NCBI RefSeq assembly: GCF_000813345.1
Contig: NZ_BBQF01000002.1
Coordinates: 124,001 to 188,000 of the forward strand
Length of the DNA: 64,000 nucleotides
From: Sulfurospirillum arsenophilum NBRC 109478
Lineage (GTDB): Bacteria > Campylobacterota > Campylobacteria > Campylobacterales > Sulfurospirillaceae
Direction: 5' to 3'
Both the position numbers and the translations under genes were made by a program. Under the pieces are notes generated by a model. The model was not told the origin of the DNA. It saw only the letters and a program-made list of their open reading frames with translations, and did no database searches. Below, piece by piece: positions 26,678 through 37,318 of this stretch (positions within the stretch are counted from its first letter, which is position 1; every line of letters begins with the position of its first letter).

Positions 26678-29329
26678 ATGAGAATCACAAACGCGCTTTT
26701 ATACAATACATCATTACGTAACTATCGAACTTCTTCGGAGAAATTGTATACTATTAATGAACAGATCGCTAGTAAATTAAAAATACAAAATAGTTATGAA
26801 AATACAAGCGTTTACATAGATGCAATGCGTCTTAATAATGAAATTGACACCTTACAACAATCTTCTGATAGTAGTTCAAAAGCAAAAACGTTTGCAGACA
26901 ATACCGATTCTACGTTAACAAGCTTCAGTTCATCCCTTGATCAATTCAAAGCAAAATTGGTTCAAGCTTCGAGTACTTCTAATTCTTCAACAAGCTTACA
27001 AGCACTTGCTAACGATTTGCAAGGTATCAAAGATCACTTAGTCAACTTGGCCAATACCTCTATTAATGGTCAATTCCTATTTTCAGGTACAGCATTGTCT
27101 CAAAAGCCAATTGCAAGTGATGGCACGTATAAAGGGAATTCAGATAATTTAACGGCACTGATTGGATCAGGTGTTGAGCTTCCTTATAATATTACAGGAC
27201 AATCACTTTTCTTAGGCAAAGACACGGACTATAATAGAACAGTTTCTACAAATATATCAATGTACAATCAATCAAAATTAAATCCAGCAGTAATGACTAC
27301 GGATGGTCAAAATGCTGCTTCAACAAAAGTATATTTAAAAGATACAGATACAATTAGAGACCTTGTAGGTGATACCAATAGTGCAGCAACCGACGATCCT
27401 AAGGCTGTTTTTTATCTCTCTGGTAAAAAAAGTGATGGCAAAACATTTTCAAATACTATTGAAATTAATACAAGTTCTAAAGTTTCAGATTTACTGCAAA
27501 GTATTGGCAATGCTTATGGCAATACTGCAACCAATAAAGTTGTAGATGTCAGTATGAATGCACGTGGTCAGATAGAAGTTAAAGATTTAAAATCTGGAAG
27601 TCAACTTTTAGATATGAATATTTTTGGAGCAATTGATAGAAATGCGCTTCCTGGAGAGACGGGAAATGCAAAGCAAATTCTGAATGTAGATAATTTATTG
27701 ACAAAACCTAATGTGGATATCATTGCTTTTAGTAAAAGTAATTATGAAACAACGGCTTCTTCCCCTGATTTGACAATGCGCTCTTCTGCTGTTACTTTAG
27801 GTACCTATGCTATAGATTTTCCAATGCAAAATGTAACAAATTCCAATATGACATCAACAACGCTTTTAAGTGGCATTCTTCCATCCGATGTAGATCATAT
27901 CGATTTTGGCGCAACATCATTTTCAACTACAGGAAAAACAGTACAAGATTTGATGACAGCTATTGAAACAGAATATGGATTGGGGGCAGGGGATGTTACA
28001 TTATCAACCGCAACCAGTGGTCGTATGCTGATCAATGACCCTACAAATACTTTTAGTGCTTCTTTGCAACCTAAAAATGCGGTCAATGCCCTTGCTCATG
28101 GTGATCCTATCCCTGATGCTATGAATTCTGCACGAAGAGGCTTTGAGAAAGATGGTAATACACTTTCAAGTAATATCTCTCAAGTTGTTAAAAGTACAAG
28201 TGACTATGCAACGGCAAGTACAAAACTTGTTGATGTTGCAGGTGTTGATAGTTTAAACGGCAAGCAAATGGTTCTTAATTATACCGATAAAAATGGAATA
28301 AATAGAACAGGTACACTCAATCTTGATATTGCGGATACAACCTTCTCTGTTGACTTAGATGGCGATGGAACTACTACTGATGTCAATGAAACATTTTCTA
28401 TCTATAATGGAAGTGGTGATCCTTTAAATCTAAAAACGACTGCAGATACTATGACATACCAACAACTTAATGACCTCATTAGTATGGCAACTTCGGGTAA
28501 TTTACCAAAACAAGGTGTTTCTACAGTTGCTCAAACAGCCATCAATAATGCAATCATAGCTGGAACACCACCAATCAATGCTGTAAATCTTGCGACAGAA
28601 ACAGCAACAGCCAAAGCGGGTGTTTCCACAGAAACAGCTAGCTATATTCAAAAGGCAATTGATGCGGGTATTATAAGAGATAACCCAACATCAACACCTG
28701 CTGAAGTTGCCAAAGCAACGACAGACTATAACAATGCTATTGGCAATGCCAATCTAGCAGAGTATAACTACGCTTTAAGTACTGCTAAAAACAGTGTTGA
28801 AGTCAATTTGGATTATCAAGGGAAAATGACTATTAAAGATAAATCAGCTTCTGAGTCTAAAATCAATTTTACAATGTATGACAAAAGTGCGACTGATTTT
28901 ACAGGTATTGGAAGTTCTGCACTTACGTTTATGGCAAATAATGCCGTAACGATTTCTAACCCATCAATCGATATGTTTAAACAGCTTGATGAAATGATAA
29001 CGGCAGTTCGTTCTGGTACGTTCCGTATGGATTCAACATCGGATGATCCACGCAATATTGGCATTCAAAATTCACTGACACAACTTGATCATATCGCAGA
29101 TCATGTCACAAAAGCTCAAACGAAAATTGGTGCGCTTACCAATGCTTTAAGTGATGCGAATACAAGATCAACAATGCTCAGTGTCAATGTTAAAGCTGTA
29201 CAAACAGATGTAATTGGTGTAGATACAGCAGCAGCTTATTTGGAATTCCAATCCATTACAACGGCGTATCAAGCAATGTTATCGACCATTTCAAAAGTCA
29301 ATTCGATGTCTCTTTTAGATTACATGTAA
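26678..29329 (+). CDS. flgL: flagellar hook-filament junction protein FlgL
   Basis: 883 residues from the ATG at 26678 (MRITNALLYNTSLRNY), preceded by GGAG at 26668. The N-terminal D0/D1 helices and the C-terminal NVKAVQTDVIGVDTAAAYLE segment are flagellin-like. In between lie over 600 residues of Ser/Thr/Ala-rich, beta-like sequence; many FlgL proteins are about 300-400 residues, and Campylobacter versions are long too. Transcribed from a sigma-54 promoter. The stop codon is part of a palindrome copy (ATTACATGTAAT, 29319-29330). Confidence 0.9.
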   Translation: MRITNALLYNTSLRNYRTSSEKLYTINEQIASKLKIQNSYENTSVYIDAMRLNNEIDTLQQSSDSSSKAKTFADNTDSTLTSFSSSLDQFKAKLVQASSTSNSSTSLQALANDLQGIKDHLVNLANTSINGQFLFSGTALSQKPIASDGTYKGNSDNLTALIGSGVELPYNITGQSLFLGKDTDYNRTVSTNISMYNQSKLNPAVMTTDGQNAASTKVYLKDTDTIRDLVGDTNSAATDDPKAVFYLSGKKSDGKTFSNTIEINTSSKVSDLLQSIGNAYGNTATNKVVDVSMNARGQIEVKDLKSGSQLLDMNIFGAIDRNALPGETGNAKQILNVDNLLTKPNVDIIAFSKSNYETTASSPDLTMRSSAVTLGTYAIDFPMQNVTNSNMTSTTLLSGILPSDVDHIDFGATSFSTTGKTVQDLMTAIETEYGLGAGDVTLSTATSGRMLINDPTNTFSASLQPKNAVNALAHGDPIPDAMNSARRGFEKDGNTLSSNISQVVKSTSDYATASTKLVDVAGVDSLNGKQMVLNYTDKNGINRTGTLNLDIADTTFSVDLDGDGTTTDVNETFSIYNGSGDPLNLKTTADTMTYQQLNDLISMATSGNLPKQGVSTVAQTAINNAIIAGTPPINAVNLATETATAKAGVSTETASYIQKAIDAGIIRDNPTSTPAEVAKATTDYNNAIGNANLAEYNYALSTAKNSVEVNLDYQGKMTIKDKSASESKINFTMYDKSATDFTGIGSSALTFMANNAVTISNPSIDMFKQLDEMITAVRSGTFRMDSTSDDPRNIGIQNSLTQLDHIADHVTKAQTKIGALTNALSDANTRSTMLSVNVKAVQTDVIGVDTAAAYLEFQSITTAYQAMLSTISKVNSMSLLDYM

Positions 29330-29378
29330 TAATCTGTTATAATATCAACTCTATATTATTACATGTAAAGGATCTGCT

Positions 29379-31523
29379 ATCTTAAAAGAGACTCTTTTTA
29401 TTATTTTTATTGCTATTGCACTTTTTTTAGGGGTAGCAACCATTTTACCAGATGCATCTGTTGTTGGAAAATTTGGTGCATATCTTGGAAAGTCAAACCA
29501 AAATGCCTTTGGATACGTTGCCTTTTTCTACCCTTTCGTACTGATTTTGCCTGCTTTTTCACTTTACAAAGAGAGTAAGCTGACGGAACGTCGTATTGGT
29601 GTATATCTTGCTTCAACAATCCTCATTTTTACGATACTCATGGCGCAATCCATTCTCGTTAAAAGTAATTTAAGTGGTTCATTTGGTCGCTCTATCGTTG
29701 ATATGGTGATTGCATCTATCGGTATTATGGGCGTTTGGCTCTTTATTGTGGCTATTTTTCTTCTTTCAATGACACTGCTTGTCGAATCAAGTATTAGTGA
29801 TTTTCTTACTTTAATGAAGCCAACGTTTACAAAAACAAAAATCAAAGAGTATAAGGTAGATGAAGAAAGACCAAGTGTAGAAGAAAAAAAGGTTAAAGTC
29901 ATCAAAAAACAAGTTTCTCTCGTAGAAGAAAAAATAATGTTAGATGATGATACCCCTGATGAAAATCCTGCTATTATCGAACCCCTTTATCCTGAAAACG
30001 AAGAGCCTAAAAAGCCACTTGTTCGTCTTAAAAGTGCTAAAAAAGTAGAAATTTTAAGCGAAGTAGCCGAAAATACTAAACTTCTTTCTGAAATCGATCA
30101 AGGTGAATGCGACAAACCAAAAGACTTTAAATTACCACCATTGTCTTTTTTAGCGAACCCTCCTGCAAAAGTTGTCCATGTCAATGAGAGTGAGATCGAT
30201 CAAAAAATTCAAGACCTTTTGGAAAAACTCAGACGCTTTAAAATTGAAGGTGATGTTGTACGTACGTACTCTGGACCTGTTGTAACGACATTTGAGTTTA
30301 AACCTGCACCTCACGTTAAAGTCTCACGTATCTTAACGCTTCAAGATGACCTTGCTATGGCGTTAAAAGCAAAGACGATTCGTATTCAAGCTCCAATTCC
30401 AGGCAAGGATGTTGTGGGTATTGAAGTGCCTAACCAAAAAATAGAGACCATTTACCTCAAAGAGATTTTAGAAAGTGATATTTTTAAAAAGTCATCTTCT
30501 CCTTTAACGATTGCACTGGGTAAAGACATTGTTGGCAATGCCTTTGTCACCGATCTTAAAAAACTTCCTCACTTACTTATAGCAGGAACAACGGGCAGTG
30601 GTAAAAGTGTAGGAATTAATGCGATGTTACTTTCACTTTTATACCGCAATTCACCTGATACATTACGCTTTTTGATGATTGACCCTAAGATGTTGGAATT
30701 TTCGATTTATAACGACATTCCTCATCTGTTAACGCCTGTTATTACCAAGCCTAAACAAGCGATTGTGGCACTGGCCAATATGGTCAGTGAGATGGAGCGA
30801 CGTTATCAAATTATGAGTCGTTCAAAAACCAAAAACATTGAAAACTACAATGAAAAAGCAAAAGCAATTGGTGTTGAACCGTTACCGTATATCGTTATTA
30901 TTATTGATGAGTTAGCAGATCTTATGATGACGAGTGGCAAAGATGTTGAATTTTACATCGCACGTTTGGCTCAAATGGCCAGAGCGAGTGGAATTCACCT
31001 CGTAGTAGCGACACAAAGGCCTTCAGTGGATGTTGTTACGGGTCTCATTAAAGCAAACTTACCTTCTCGTATTAGTTTTAAAGTAGGGCAGAAAATCGAC
31101 TCAAAAGTCATTTTAGATGCTATGGGAGCAGATTCACTGCTTGGAAATGGCGATATGCTTTTTACTCCTCCGGGTACTTCTGGGCTCATTCGTTTGCATG
31201 CTCCATACACCAGTGAAGATGAGATTGATAGGGTAGTTGAATACCTCAAAAAACAGCGCCCCGTCGTATATGACGAGAGTTTTCTCAAAGAGAGTGAAGA
31301 GGGTTTTTCTTCCACTTCGAGTAGTAAAAATAGTGGTGAATTGGATGAGCTTTTTGAGGATGCAAAAGCCATTGTCCTTAATGAAAAAAAGAGCTCAATT
31401 TCTTATATTCAAAGAAGATTGAATATTGGCTATAATAGGGCAGCGACGATTGTAGAGCAACTGGAGGCCATGGGAATACTCTCTTCTCAAAACGCTAAAG
31501 GGCAGCGTGAAATCATCGTCTAA
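29379..31523 (+). CDS. ftsK: DNA translocase FtsK (probable non-canonical ATC start)
   Basis: 714 residues when started at the ATC at 29379, which has AAAGGA six bases upstream and opens with a first membrane segment ([19 protein letters not shown]). Four membrane segments precede an acidic linker, the RecA-like motor ([36 protein letters not shown]) and the C-terminal gamma winged helix ([20 protein letters not shown]). No ATG, GTG or TTG occurs in frame at the right place; the next canonical start, TTG at 29547, would delete the first two membrane segments. FtsK pumps chromosome termini at the septum and activates XerCD/H at dif. Confidence 0.93.
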   Translation: MLKETLFIIFIAIALFLGVATILPDASVVGKFGAYLGKSNQNAFGYVAFFYPFVLILPAFSLYKESKLTERRIGVYLASTILIFTILMAQSILVKSNLSGSFGRSIVDMVIASIGIMGVWLFIVAIFLLSMTLLVESSISDFLTLMKPTFTKTKIKEYKVDEERPSVEEKKVKVIKKQVSLVEEKIMLDDDTPDENPAIIEPLYPENEEPKKPLVRLKSAKKVEILSEVAENTKLLSEIDQGECDKPKDFKLPPLSFLANPPAKVVHVNESEIDQKIQDLLEKLRRFKIEGDVVRTYSGPVVTTFEFKPAPHVKVSRILTLQDDLAMALKAKTIRIQAPIPGKDVVGIEVPNQKIETIYLKEILESDIFKKSSSPLTIALGKDIVGNAFVTDLKKLPHLLIAGTTGSGKSVGINAMLLSLLYRNSPDTLRFLMIDPKMLEFSIYNDIPHLLTPVITKPKQAIVALANMVSEMERRYQIMSRSKTKNIENYNEKAKAIGVEPLPYIVIIIDELADLMMTSGKDVEFYIARLAQMARASGIHLVVATQRPSVDVVTGLIKANLPSRISFKVGQKIDSKVILDAMGADSLLGNGDMLFTPPGTSGLIRLHAPYTSEDEIDRVVEYLKKQRPVVYDESFLKESEEGFSSTSSSKNSGELDELFEDAKAIVLNEKKSSISYIQRRLNIGYNRAATIVEQLEAMGILSSQNAKGQREIIV

Positions 31524-31551
31524 ACTTACTAACCACAAGGAGTCAGTCACA

Positions 31552-34110
31552 ATGAGTTTTTTCCAAGCGTATGAAGCAGAAGTGAATGAAAGAGCAAAGT
31601 TAGGTGTTCCTCCTTTACCTCTTGATGCCAAAAAGACAGCAGAGGTAGTCGAGCTTTTGAAGAAAGAGGAGGGCGATCAAGCCTTTTTAAAATCTTTACT
31701 TGCAAATCGTGTTCCACCTGGAGTTGATGAAGCAGCGTATGTAAAGGCAGCTTTTCTCAATGATGTGGCTCAAAAAAAGGTTACATGTAAAGCGATTTCC
31801 CCTGTTTATGCTATTGAGCTTTTAGGTACCATGTTTGGAGGTTATAATGTTCAACCTCTTGTTGATGCACTTAGCTCAAAAGATGATGCTGTAGCTCGAG
31901 CATCTTGTAACGCACTTAAAAACATTGTCCTTGTTTATAGTTCGTTTAATGACATAGAAACACTTGCAAAAACCAATGCATACGCTAAAGAAGTTCTTCT
32001 CTCTTGGGCAAATGCTGAGTGGTTTACCATCAAACCTTCCATTCCTGAAAAAATCACTGTAGCTGTTTTAAAAGTAGCAGGTGAAACGAATACGGATGAT
32101 CTAAGCCCCGCGAGTGAAGCGTTTACGAGAAGTGACATTCCCCTTCATGCTAATGCAATGCTTGTTAAAAGACTCCCAGGTTCTATTGAGAAGATCAAAG
32201 AATTGATTGCCAAAGGGTACGAAGTTGCTTATGTGGGCGATGTTGTAGGAACTGGAAGTAGCCGAAAGTCTGGTATTAACTCCATTCAATGGTTTATGGG
32301 AAGAGAAATTCCAAATGTCCCAAATAAAAAAACAGGTGGTTTGATTTTAGGCTCAACCATTGCTCCAATCTTCTTTAATACTGCAGAAGACAGTGGCGCA
32401 CTTCCAATTGAAGTTAATGTTGAAGGCTTGGAAACAGGTGATCTTATCGATGTTTATCCATTAGCGGGTAAAATCGAAAAAAATGGCAAAGTGGTGGCAA
32501 CGTTTAAACTTTCTCCAAATACTTTGGCGGATGAATACCGTGCCGGTGGGCGTATTCCACTTATCATTGGTCGTGGTTTGACATCAAAAGCACGAGCAAG
32601 CTTAGGATTGGGTGCTGAGACTATCTTTGCAAAACCAGAACAACCCGCTGAGCAAAAAGGTGTAGGTTATACTTTGGCTCAAAAAATGGTTGGACGTGCC
32701 TGTGGTGTTGAAGGAGTACGTCCTCACATGTATGTTGAGCCTCAAACATTAACCGTTGGTAGCCAAGATACAACAGGACCAATGACTAGAGATGAGATTA
32801 AAGAGCTTGCTGCACTTGGCTTTAGTGCTGACCTCGTGATGCAAAGTTTCTGCCACACAGCAGCGTATCCAAAACCAAGCGATGTAAAACTTCACCATAC
32901 CCTTCCGGCATTTATCACGTCACGTTCAGGTGTGAGTCTTAAAGCAGGAGACGGTGTTATTCACTCATGGTTAAACCGTATGGTTCTTCCTGATTCAGTA
33001 GGAACAGGTGGTGATAGCCATACACGTTTCCCTATTGGTATCTCTTTCCCTGCTGGTTCTGGATTGGTTGCTTTTGCGGCCGTTACAGGAAGCATGCCTC
33101 TGAATATGCCTGAATCTGTTTTGGTGCGCTTTAAAGGTGAAATGCAACCAGGAATCACGCTTCGTGATCTTGTTAATGCTATTCCTTATTATGCGATCAA
33201 AAAAGGACTCTTGACCGTTCCTAAGAAAAACAAAAAGAACATCTTTGCAGGAAAAGTTCTTGAAATTGAAGGACTTCCAAAACTCAAAGTTGAGCAAGCG
33301 TTTGAACTGAGTGATGCAAGTGCTGAGAGAAGTGCCGCAGCATGTGCCGTAGCACTTGATGTTGAACCAATCGTTGAGTACCTCAAATCAAACATTACAC
33401 TGCTTGAATCCATGATCAAAGCGGGCTACGCAGATGCTAAAACATTGCAAAGACGTGCCGATAAGATGAAAGCATGGATCAAAGAGCCTAATCTTCTTAA
33501 AGCAGATGCTAATGCACAGTATTCTGAAATTATCGAAATTAATCTTAATGAGATCAAAGAGCCAATTTTGGCATGTCCGAATGATCCTGATGATGTCGCA
33601 ACACTCAGTGAAGTACTTGCGGATGCAAATCGTCCTAAGAAGATTGATGAAGTTTTTGTTGGAAGCTGTATGACCAACATTGGTCATTACCGCGCTCTTG
33701 GTGAGGTTCTTCAAGGAGAAGGCAAAGTGCCAACCACACTATGGATCGCACCTCCTACAAAAATGGATAAAGATCAACTCACCGCTGAGGGTTATTATTC
33801 TATTTTTGGAACTTCTGGTGCGCGCATCGAAATTCCTGGTTGTTCACTCTGTATGGGTAATCAAGCCAATGTTAAAGAAGGTGCTGTTGTCTTCTCCACA
33901 TCAACGAGAAACTTCGATAACCGTATGGGGCCAAACTCTAAAGTTTATCTTGGTAGCGCTGAACTCGCAGCTCTTTGTGCACTTTTAGGAAGACTTCCAA
34001 GTGTTGAAGAGTATATGAGCTTAGTGCCTAAAAAGCTTGCAGGTAAGACAGATAAAGTCTATAAATACCTCAATTTTAACCTTATAGAAAACTACGAACT
34101 TGCAAACTAA
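31552..34110 (+). CDS. acnB: bifunctional aconitate hydratase 2 / 2-methylisocitrate dehydratase
   Basis: 852 residues from the ATG at 31552 ([16 protein letters not shown]) with AAGGAG upstream; the frame extension to 31507 overlaps ftsK and is not used. AcnB domain order: HEAT-like N-terminus, swivel domain ([16 protein letters not shown]), then catalytic domains. Iron-sulfur ligands are in [10 protein letters not shown] and [15 protein letters not shown]-cycle enzyme. A palindrome-like copy (31780-31791) is read in a different frame (Val-Thr-Cys-Lys). Confidence 0.96.
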   Translation: MSFFQAYEAEVNERAKLGVPPLPLDAKKTAEVVELLKKEEGDQAFLKSLLANRVPPGVDEAAYVKAAFLNDVAQKKVTCKAISPVYAIELLGTMFGGYNVQPLVDALSSKDDAVARASCNALKNIVLVYSSFNDIETLAKTNAYAKEVLLSWANAEWFTIKPSIPEKITVAVLKVAGETNTDDLSPASEAFTRSDIPLHANAMLVKRLPGSIEKIKELIAKGYEVAYVGDVVGTGSSRKSGINSIQWFMGREIPNVPNKKTGGLILGSTIAPIFFNTAEDSGALPIEVNVEGLETGDLIDVYPLAGKIEKNGKVVATFKLSPNTLADEYRAGGRIPLIIGRGLTSKARASLGLGAETIFAKPEQPAEQKGVGYTLAQKMVGRACGVEGVRPHMYVEPQTLTVGSQDTTGPMTRDEIKELAALGFSADLVMQSFCHTAAYPKPSDVKLHHTLPAFITSRSGVSLKAGDGVIHSWLNRMVLPDSVGTGGDSHTRFPIGISFPAGSGLVAFAAVTGSMPLNMPESVLVRFKGEMQPGITLRDLVNAIPYYAIKKGLLTVPKKNKKNIFAGKVLEIEGLPKLKVEQAFELSDASAERSAAACAVALDVEPIVEYLKSNITLLESMIKAGYADAKTLQRRADKMKAWIKEPNLLKADANAQYSEIIEINLNEIKEPILACPNDPDDVATLSEVLADANRPKKIDEVFVGSCMTNIGHYRALGEVLQGEGKVPTTLWIAPPTKMDKDQLTAEGYYSIFGTSGARIEIPGCSLCMGNQANVKEGAVVFSTSTRNFDNRMGPNSKVYLGSAELAALCALLGRLPSVEEYMSLVPKKLAGKTDKVYKYLNFNLIENYELAN

Positions 34111-34137
34111 TAGAGTTCTTTCAGACCTCTTGACACG

Positions 34138-34280
34138 TTTTTAAAGCAAAGCTTTAAAAATTACGTTAACACTGGGTTTACTTCGGCAGTAAGCCCACGC
34201 ACCCTTGGTGCTTTATTCTTGCAAAGCTGATTTTGCAAGAATAACAATACCCCATGAGCCACTCGTTTTGAGTGGCTCAT
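34138..34280. other. four consecutive stem-loops between acnB and slyD
   Basis: Inverted repeats in a row: 34138-34160 (10-bp arms, AAA loop), 34173-34197 (10-bp arms, one G-U), 34215-34242 (11-bp perfect arms, 6-base loop), 34254-34280 (11-bp perfect arms, 5-base loop). A palindrome copy follows at 34284. The first hairpin ends in A/U tracts and may terminate acnB; the others have no U run. May be a structured UTR, small RNA or stabiliser of the acnB mRNA end. Confidence 0.7.
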
Positions 34281-34302
34281 ACTTTTACATGTAAGGACTC
34301 TT

Positions 34303-34800
34303 TTGCACATTACAAAGAATGCTCTTGTAACACTTGACTATACTGTTTTTGATGTCGAAAATAATCTCATTGACAGTGGCGCTGATCCACTGGTCTATTT
34401 GCATGGTGGCTATGGTGATATTTTTGATAAAATCGAAAAAGCATTAGAAGGTAAACGTGTTGGGGAGAGTATTCATATGCAACTTTCACCTAAAGAGGCA
34501 TTTGGCGAGTATAAAGAAGAGTTAGTATTGGTAGAAGATCGTAGTATGTTTGAAGATGATCTAGCCGTAGGGCAAAATGTTGAAATGGTCTTTAGCGAAA
34601 ATGAAGACGATGAAATCATGCTGGGTTATAGGGTCATTGAAATTTTAGAAGATCGCGTTATTTTAGATGCGAATCATCCTCTTGCTGGTGTAACGATCGT
34701 ATTTGATGGAACGGTAATTGGTGTACGTGAAGCGACCAGTGATGAAATTGAGAAAAGACTCCTTGGTCACGAAGAGTCTTTATCTGCAATGCAAAATTAG
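34303..34800 (+). CDS. slyD: FKBP-type peptidyl-prolyl isomerase, SlyD-like
   Basis: 165 residues from a TTG at 34303 with TAAGGA upstream. FKBP core with inserted IF chaperone domain: LVTLDYTVFD, GYGDIFDKIEKALEGKRVGES, HPLAGVTIVFDGTV. The His/Cys-rich metal tail of E. coli SlyD is absent. Folding helper and possible metallochaperone-related protein in the cytoplasm. Tail-to-tail with ppsA, sharing four bases. Confidence 0.9.
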   Translation: MHITKNALVTLDYTVFDVENNLIDSGADPLVYLHGGYGDIFDKIEKALEGKRVGESIHMQLSPKEAFGEYKEELVLVEDRSMFEDDLAVGQNVEMVFSENEDDEIMLGYRVIEILEDRVILDANHPLAGVTIVFDGTVIGVREATSDEIEKRLLGHEESLSAMQN

Positions 34801-37178
34801 CGTAAACTCTCTTCCAAATTTTCAACCACTTGATGCATTTTATACAGTGAATCAGGGTTTAAAGAGATTGAATCTATCCCATTTTTAACTAAAAACTCCG
34901 TAATTTCAGGGTAGTCTGATGGCGCTTGCCCGCAAATACCGATGTATTTTCCTCTAACTTTGCACGCATCTATTGCCATTTTTAGCATTTTAGTCACTGC
35001 ATCGTTGCGCTCATTAAAGATATGAGCAATCATCCCACTCTCTCTATCGACACCTAACACAAGTTGTGTAAGGTCGTTTGAACCAATCGAATAACCATCA
35101 AAGATTTTCAAAAATTGATCTGCTATGATGACATTGGCAGGTATCTCGCACATGGCGTAGATTTGAAGCCCATTGACACCTTGTACTAACCCTTTAGCGT
35201 TCATAATATTGATAACCTTTTGTCCTTCTTCAGGAGTTCTGACAAACGGAATCATAATGATGACATTTGTTAGCCCCATATCATCTCTTACGCGCTTGAG
35301 CGCTTCACACTCCCAAGCATACGCCTCTTTGTAACTTTCATCGTAGTATCTGCTAGCGCCACGAAAGCCTATCATGGGGTTTTCTTCCTCGGCTTCGTAA
35401 GCAAGACCTCCTGGCATATTGCGGTATTCGTTACTTTTAAAATCACTGGTGCGAATGATGACGGGTTTTGGGTAAAAAGCCGCAGCAATCATGCCAACAC
35501 CTTCACTAATCTTTTGCAAAAAGAACTCTTTAGCATCGGTGTAGGGGTTCATAAAAGTTCTAATTGCACCTTCATCTTGCACAGAATTTCCCTTGTTCAT
35601 ATTCACCAGTGCCATTGGATGAGCATTAATGGAATGGCTCATTATAAACTCCATACGTGCTAGTCCTACACCATCATTGGGCATTTTAGCAAAGTTAAAC
35701 GCTTCCGCGGGATTACCCACATTCATCATCAGTTTTGTCTTTGTTTGCTTTAAAGAACTGAGGTCTATCGTTTTACATGTAAAGGCAATTTCCCCTTCGT
35801 ATATATGTCCTTCATCTCCCTGTGCGCAACTGACGGTTACTTTTTGAGTATTGCTTAACACTTCGGTAGCATTACCACAACCGACCACCGCAGGTACACC
35901 AATCTCACGAGCAACAATAGCGGCATGACACGTTCTGCTACCTCGATTTGTAACAACAGCAGAGGCCTTTTTCATGATAGGTTCCCAATCAGGATTGGTC
36001 GTATCGGCAACCAATACATCTCCTGCTTTGAAAAGGGCAAATTCTGAGGTGTTATGAATGACTTTGACTTCGCCACTGCCTATCTTATCGCCGACGGCAC
36101 GACCAGAGGTGATAAGCTTTAAATCTTTCGTACTATTTAGGGCATATTTTTCGATGGAGATGTTATTTTGAAGTTTACTTTGAACCGTCTCAGGGCGTGC
36201 TTGAACGATGTAGAGTTTGCCATCAAGTCCATCTTTTGCCCATTCTATGTCCATCGGGCGTTTATAATACTCTTCAATAATCAGTGCTTGATGCGCTAAA
36301 ATCATCACTTCCGTATCCGTGATGGAAAAATGATTTTGCTCTTCCTCTGTTGTGGGCACATTGATGGTATGAGCTTCGTCGCTGTAAAGCATTTTCTCTT
36401 TTTTACTGCCTAGTGAGCGTTTTAAAATGGTATTGAGCCCTTTTTTTAGAGTCGGCTTAAAAACAAAAAATTCATCGGCATTGACTTTACCACTGACGAC
36501 GTTTTCACCCAGACCCCAGATGGAGTTAATCAAGATGAGATTTTCAGAACCACTCTCGGTGTCGATGGTAAAGATAATGCCACTGCTAGACTTATCGCTT
36601 CGTACCATCTTTTGAACACCGACTGAGAGAGCGACTTTAAAATGGTCAAACCCACGACTCGTTCGGTAACTAATGGCACGATCTGTAAACAAGGAAGCGT
36701 AACAACGCTTTACACTCTCTAAGAGTTTCTCTGGCGTGTTAATGTTCAAGAATGTCTCTTGTTGCCCAGCAAAACTGGCATCGGGTAGATCTTCGGCTGT
36801 TCCAGATGAACGCACCGCTACGTCGATATTTTCTGTACCATATTCTTGGGAAAGCATGTGGTAAGCACTTCGTAGCTCTTTGATAAGCTGTTCAGGAAGT
36901 GTTGATGCCAAGATAAGTTCACGAATGGCACGACCACGCTCTTGAAGCGAAAGCGTGTCGGAGATATCTAAACCTGTTAGAATCTTTTCGATCTTCTCTT
37001 TAATGCCATTTTCTTTGAGTAACAGATGGTAAGCCTCGCTGGTTGTCGCAAAACCATTGGGGATTTTGATGCCTTTGGTAGATAACTTTTGGTACATTTC
37101 ACCTAGGCTGGCATTTTTCCCGCCAACAAGGGGAATATCGCCAATATGAAGTTCATTGAAGAAACGAATAAAACGCAT
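34797..37178 (-). CDS. ppsA: phosphoenolpyruvate synthase
   Basis: 793 residues. Converts pyruvate + ATP to PEP for gluconeogenesis. N-terminal ATP-grasp part (VGGKNASLGEMYQKL, RSSGTAEDLPDASFAGQQET), central swivelling phospho-His domain (RGSRTCHAAIVAREIG), C-terminal PEP/pyruvate barrel with the catalytic Cys in GICGQAPSDYPE. Normal length. Palindrome copy at 35772-35783. Another copy (ATTACATGTAAT) is at 37249, just upstream of the gene. Confidence 0.96.
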   Translation of the reverse strand: MRFIRFFNELHIGDIPLVGGKNASLGEMYQKLSTKGIKIPNGFATTSEAYHLLLKENGIKEKIEKILTGLDISDTLSLQERGRAIRELILASTLPEQLIKELRSAYHMLSQEYGTENIDVAVRSSGTAEDLPDASFAGQQETFLNINTPEKLLESVKRCYASLFTDRAISYRTSRGFDHFKVALSVGVQKMVRSDKSSSGIIFTIDTESGSENLILINSIWGLGENVVSGKVNADEFFVFKPTLKKGLNTILKRSLGSKKEKMLYSDEAHTINVPTTEEEQNHFSITDTEVMILAHQALIIEEYYKRPMDIEWAKDGLDGKLYIVQARPETVQSKLQNNISIEKYALNSTKDLKLITSGRAVGDKIGSGEVKVIHNTSEFALFKAGDVLVADTTNPDWEPIMKKASAVVTNRGSRTCHAAIVAREIGVPAVVGCGNATEVLSNTQKVTVSCAQGDEGHIYEGEIAFTCKTIDLSSLKQTKTKLMMNVGNPAEAFNFAKMPNDGVGLARMEFIMSHSINAHPMALVNMNKGNSVQDEGAIRTFMNPYTDAKEFFLQKISEGVGMIAAAFYPKPVIIRTSDFKSNEYRNMPGGLAYEAEEENPMIGFRGASRYYDESYKEAYAWECEALKRVRDDMGLTNVIIMIPFVRTPEEGQKVINIMNAKGLVQGVNGLQIYAMCEIPANVIIADQFLKIFDGYSIGSNDLTQLVLGVDRESGMIAHIFNERNDAVTKMLKMAIDACKVRGKYIGICGQAPSDYPEITEFLVKNGIDSISLNPDSLYKMHQVVENLEESLR

Positions 37179-37264
37179 AATAACCTCCCATAAGAAAAGT
37201 TATACCTATGGTAGCACAAAATAGAATCAAGAGTGCTATAAAAAAGAGATTACATGTAATGGTG

Positions 37265-37298
37265 AAAAAGTCCACAAAAAAAGCTAGTGGACTTTTTT
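37265..37298. terminator. bidirectional rho-independent terminator
   Basis: AAAAAGTCCAC, 11-base loop, GTGGACTTTTTT. It lies 20 bp past the stop of the MipA-like gene (minus) and would work on both strands. Confidence 0.85.
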
Positions 37299-37318
37299 AG
37301 ATGAGAGAATAACCTACC

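Noticed and set aside
33388-33988. Open frames inside acnB on both strands
   Set aside because: They overlap a fully conserved acnB reading frame and have no ribosome sites or recognisable products.
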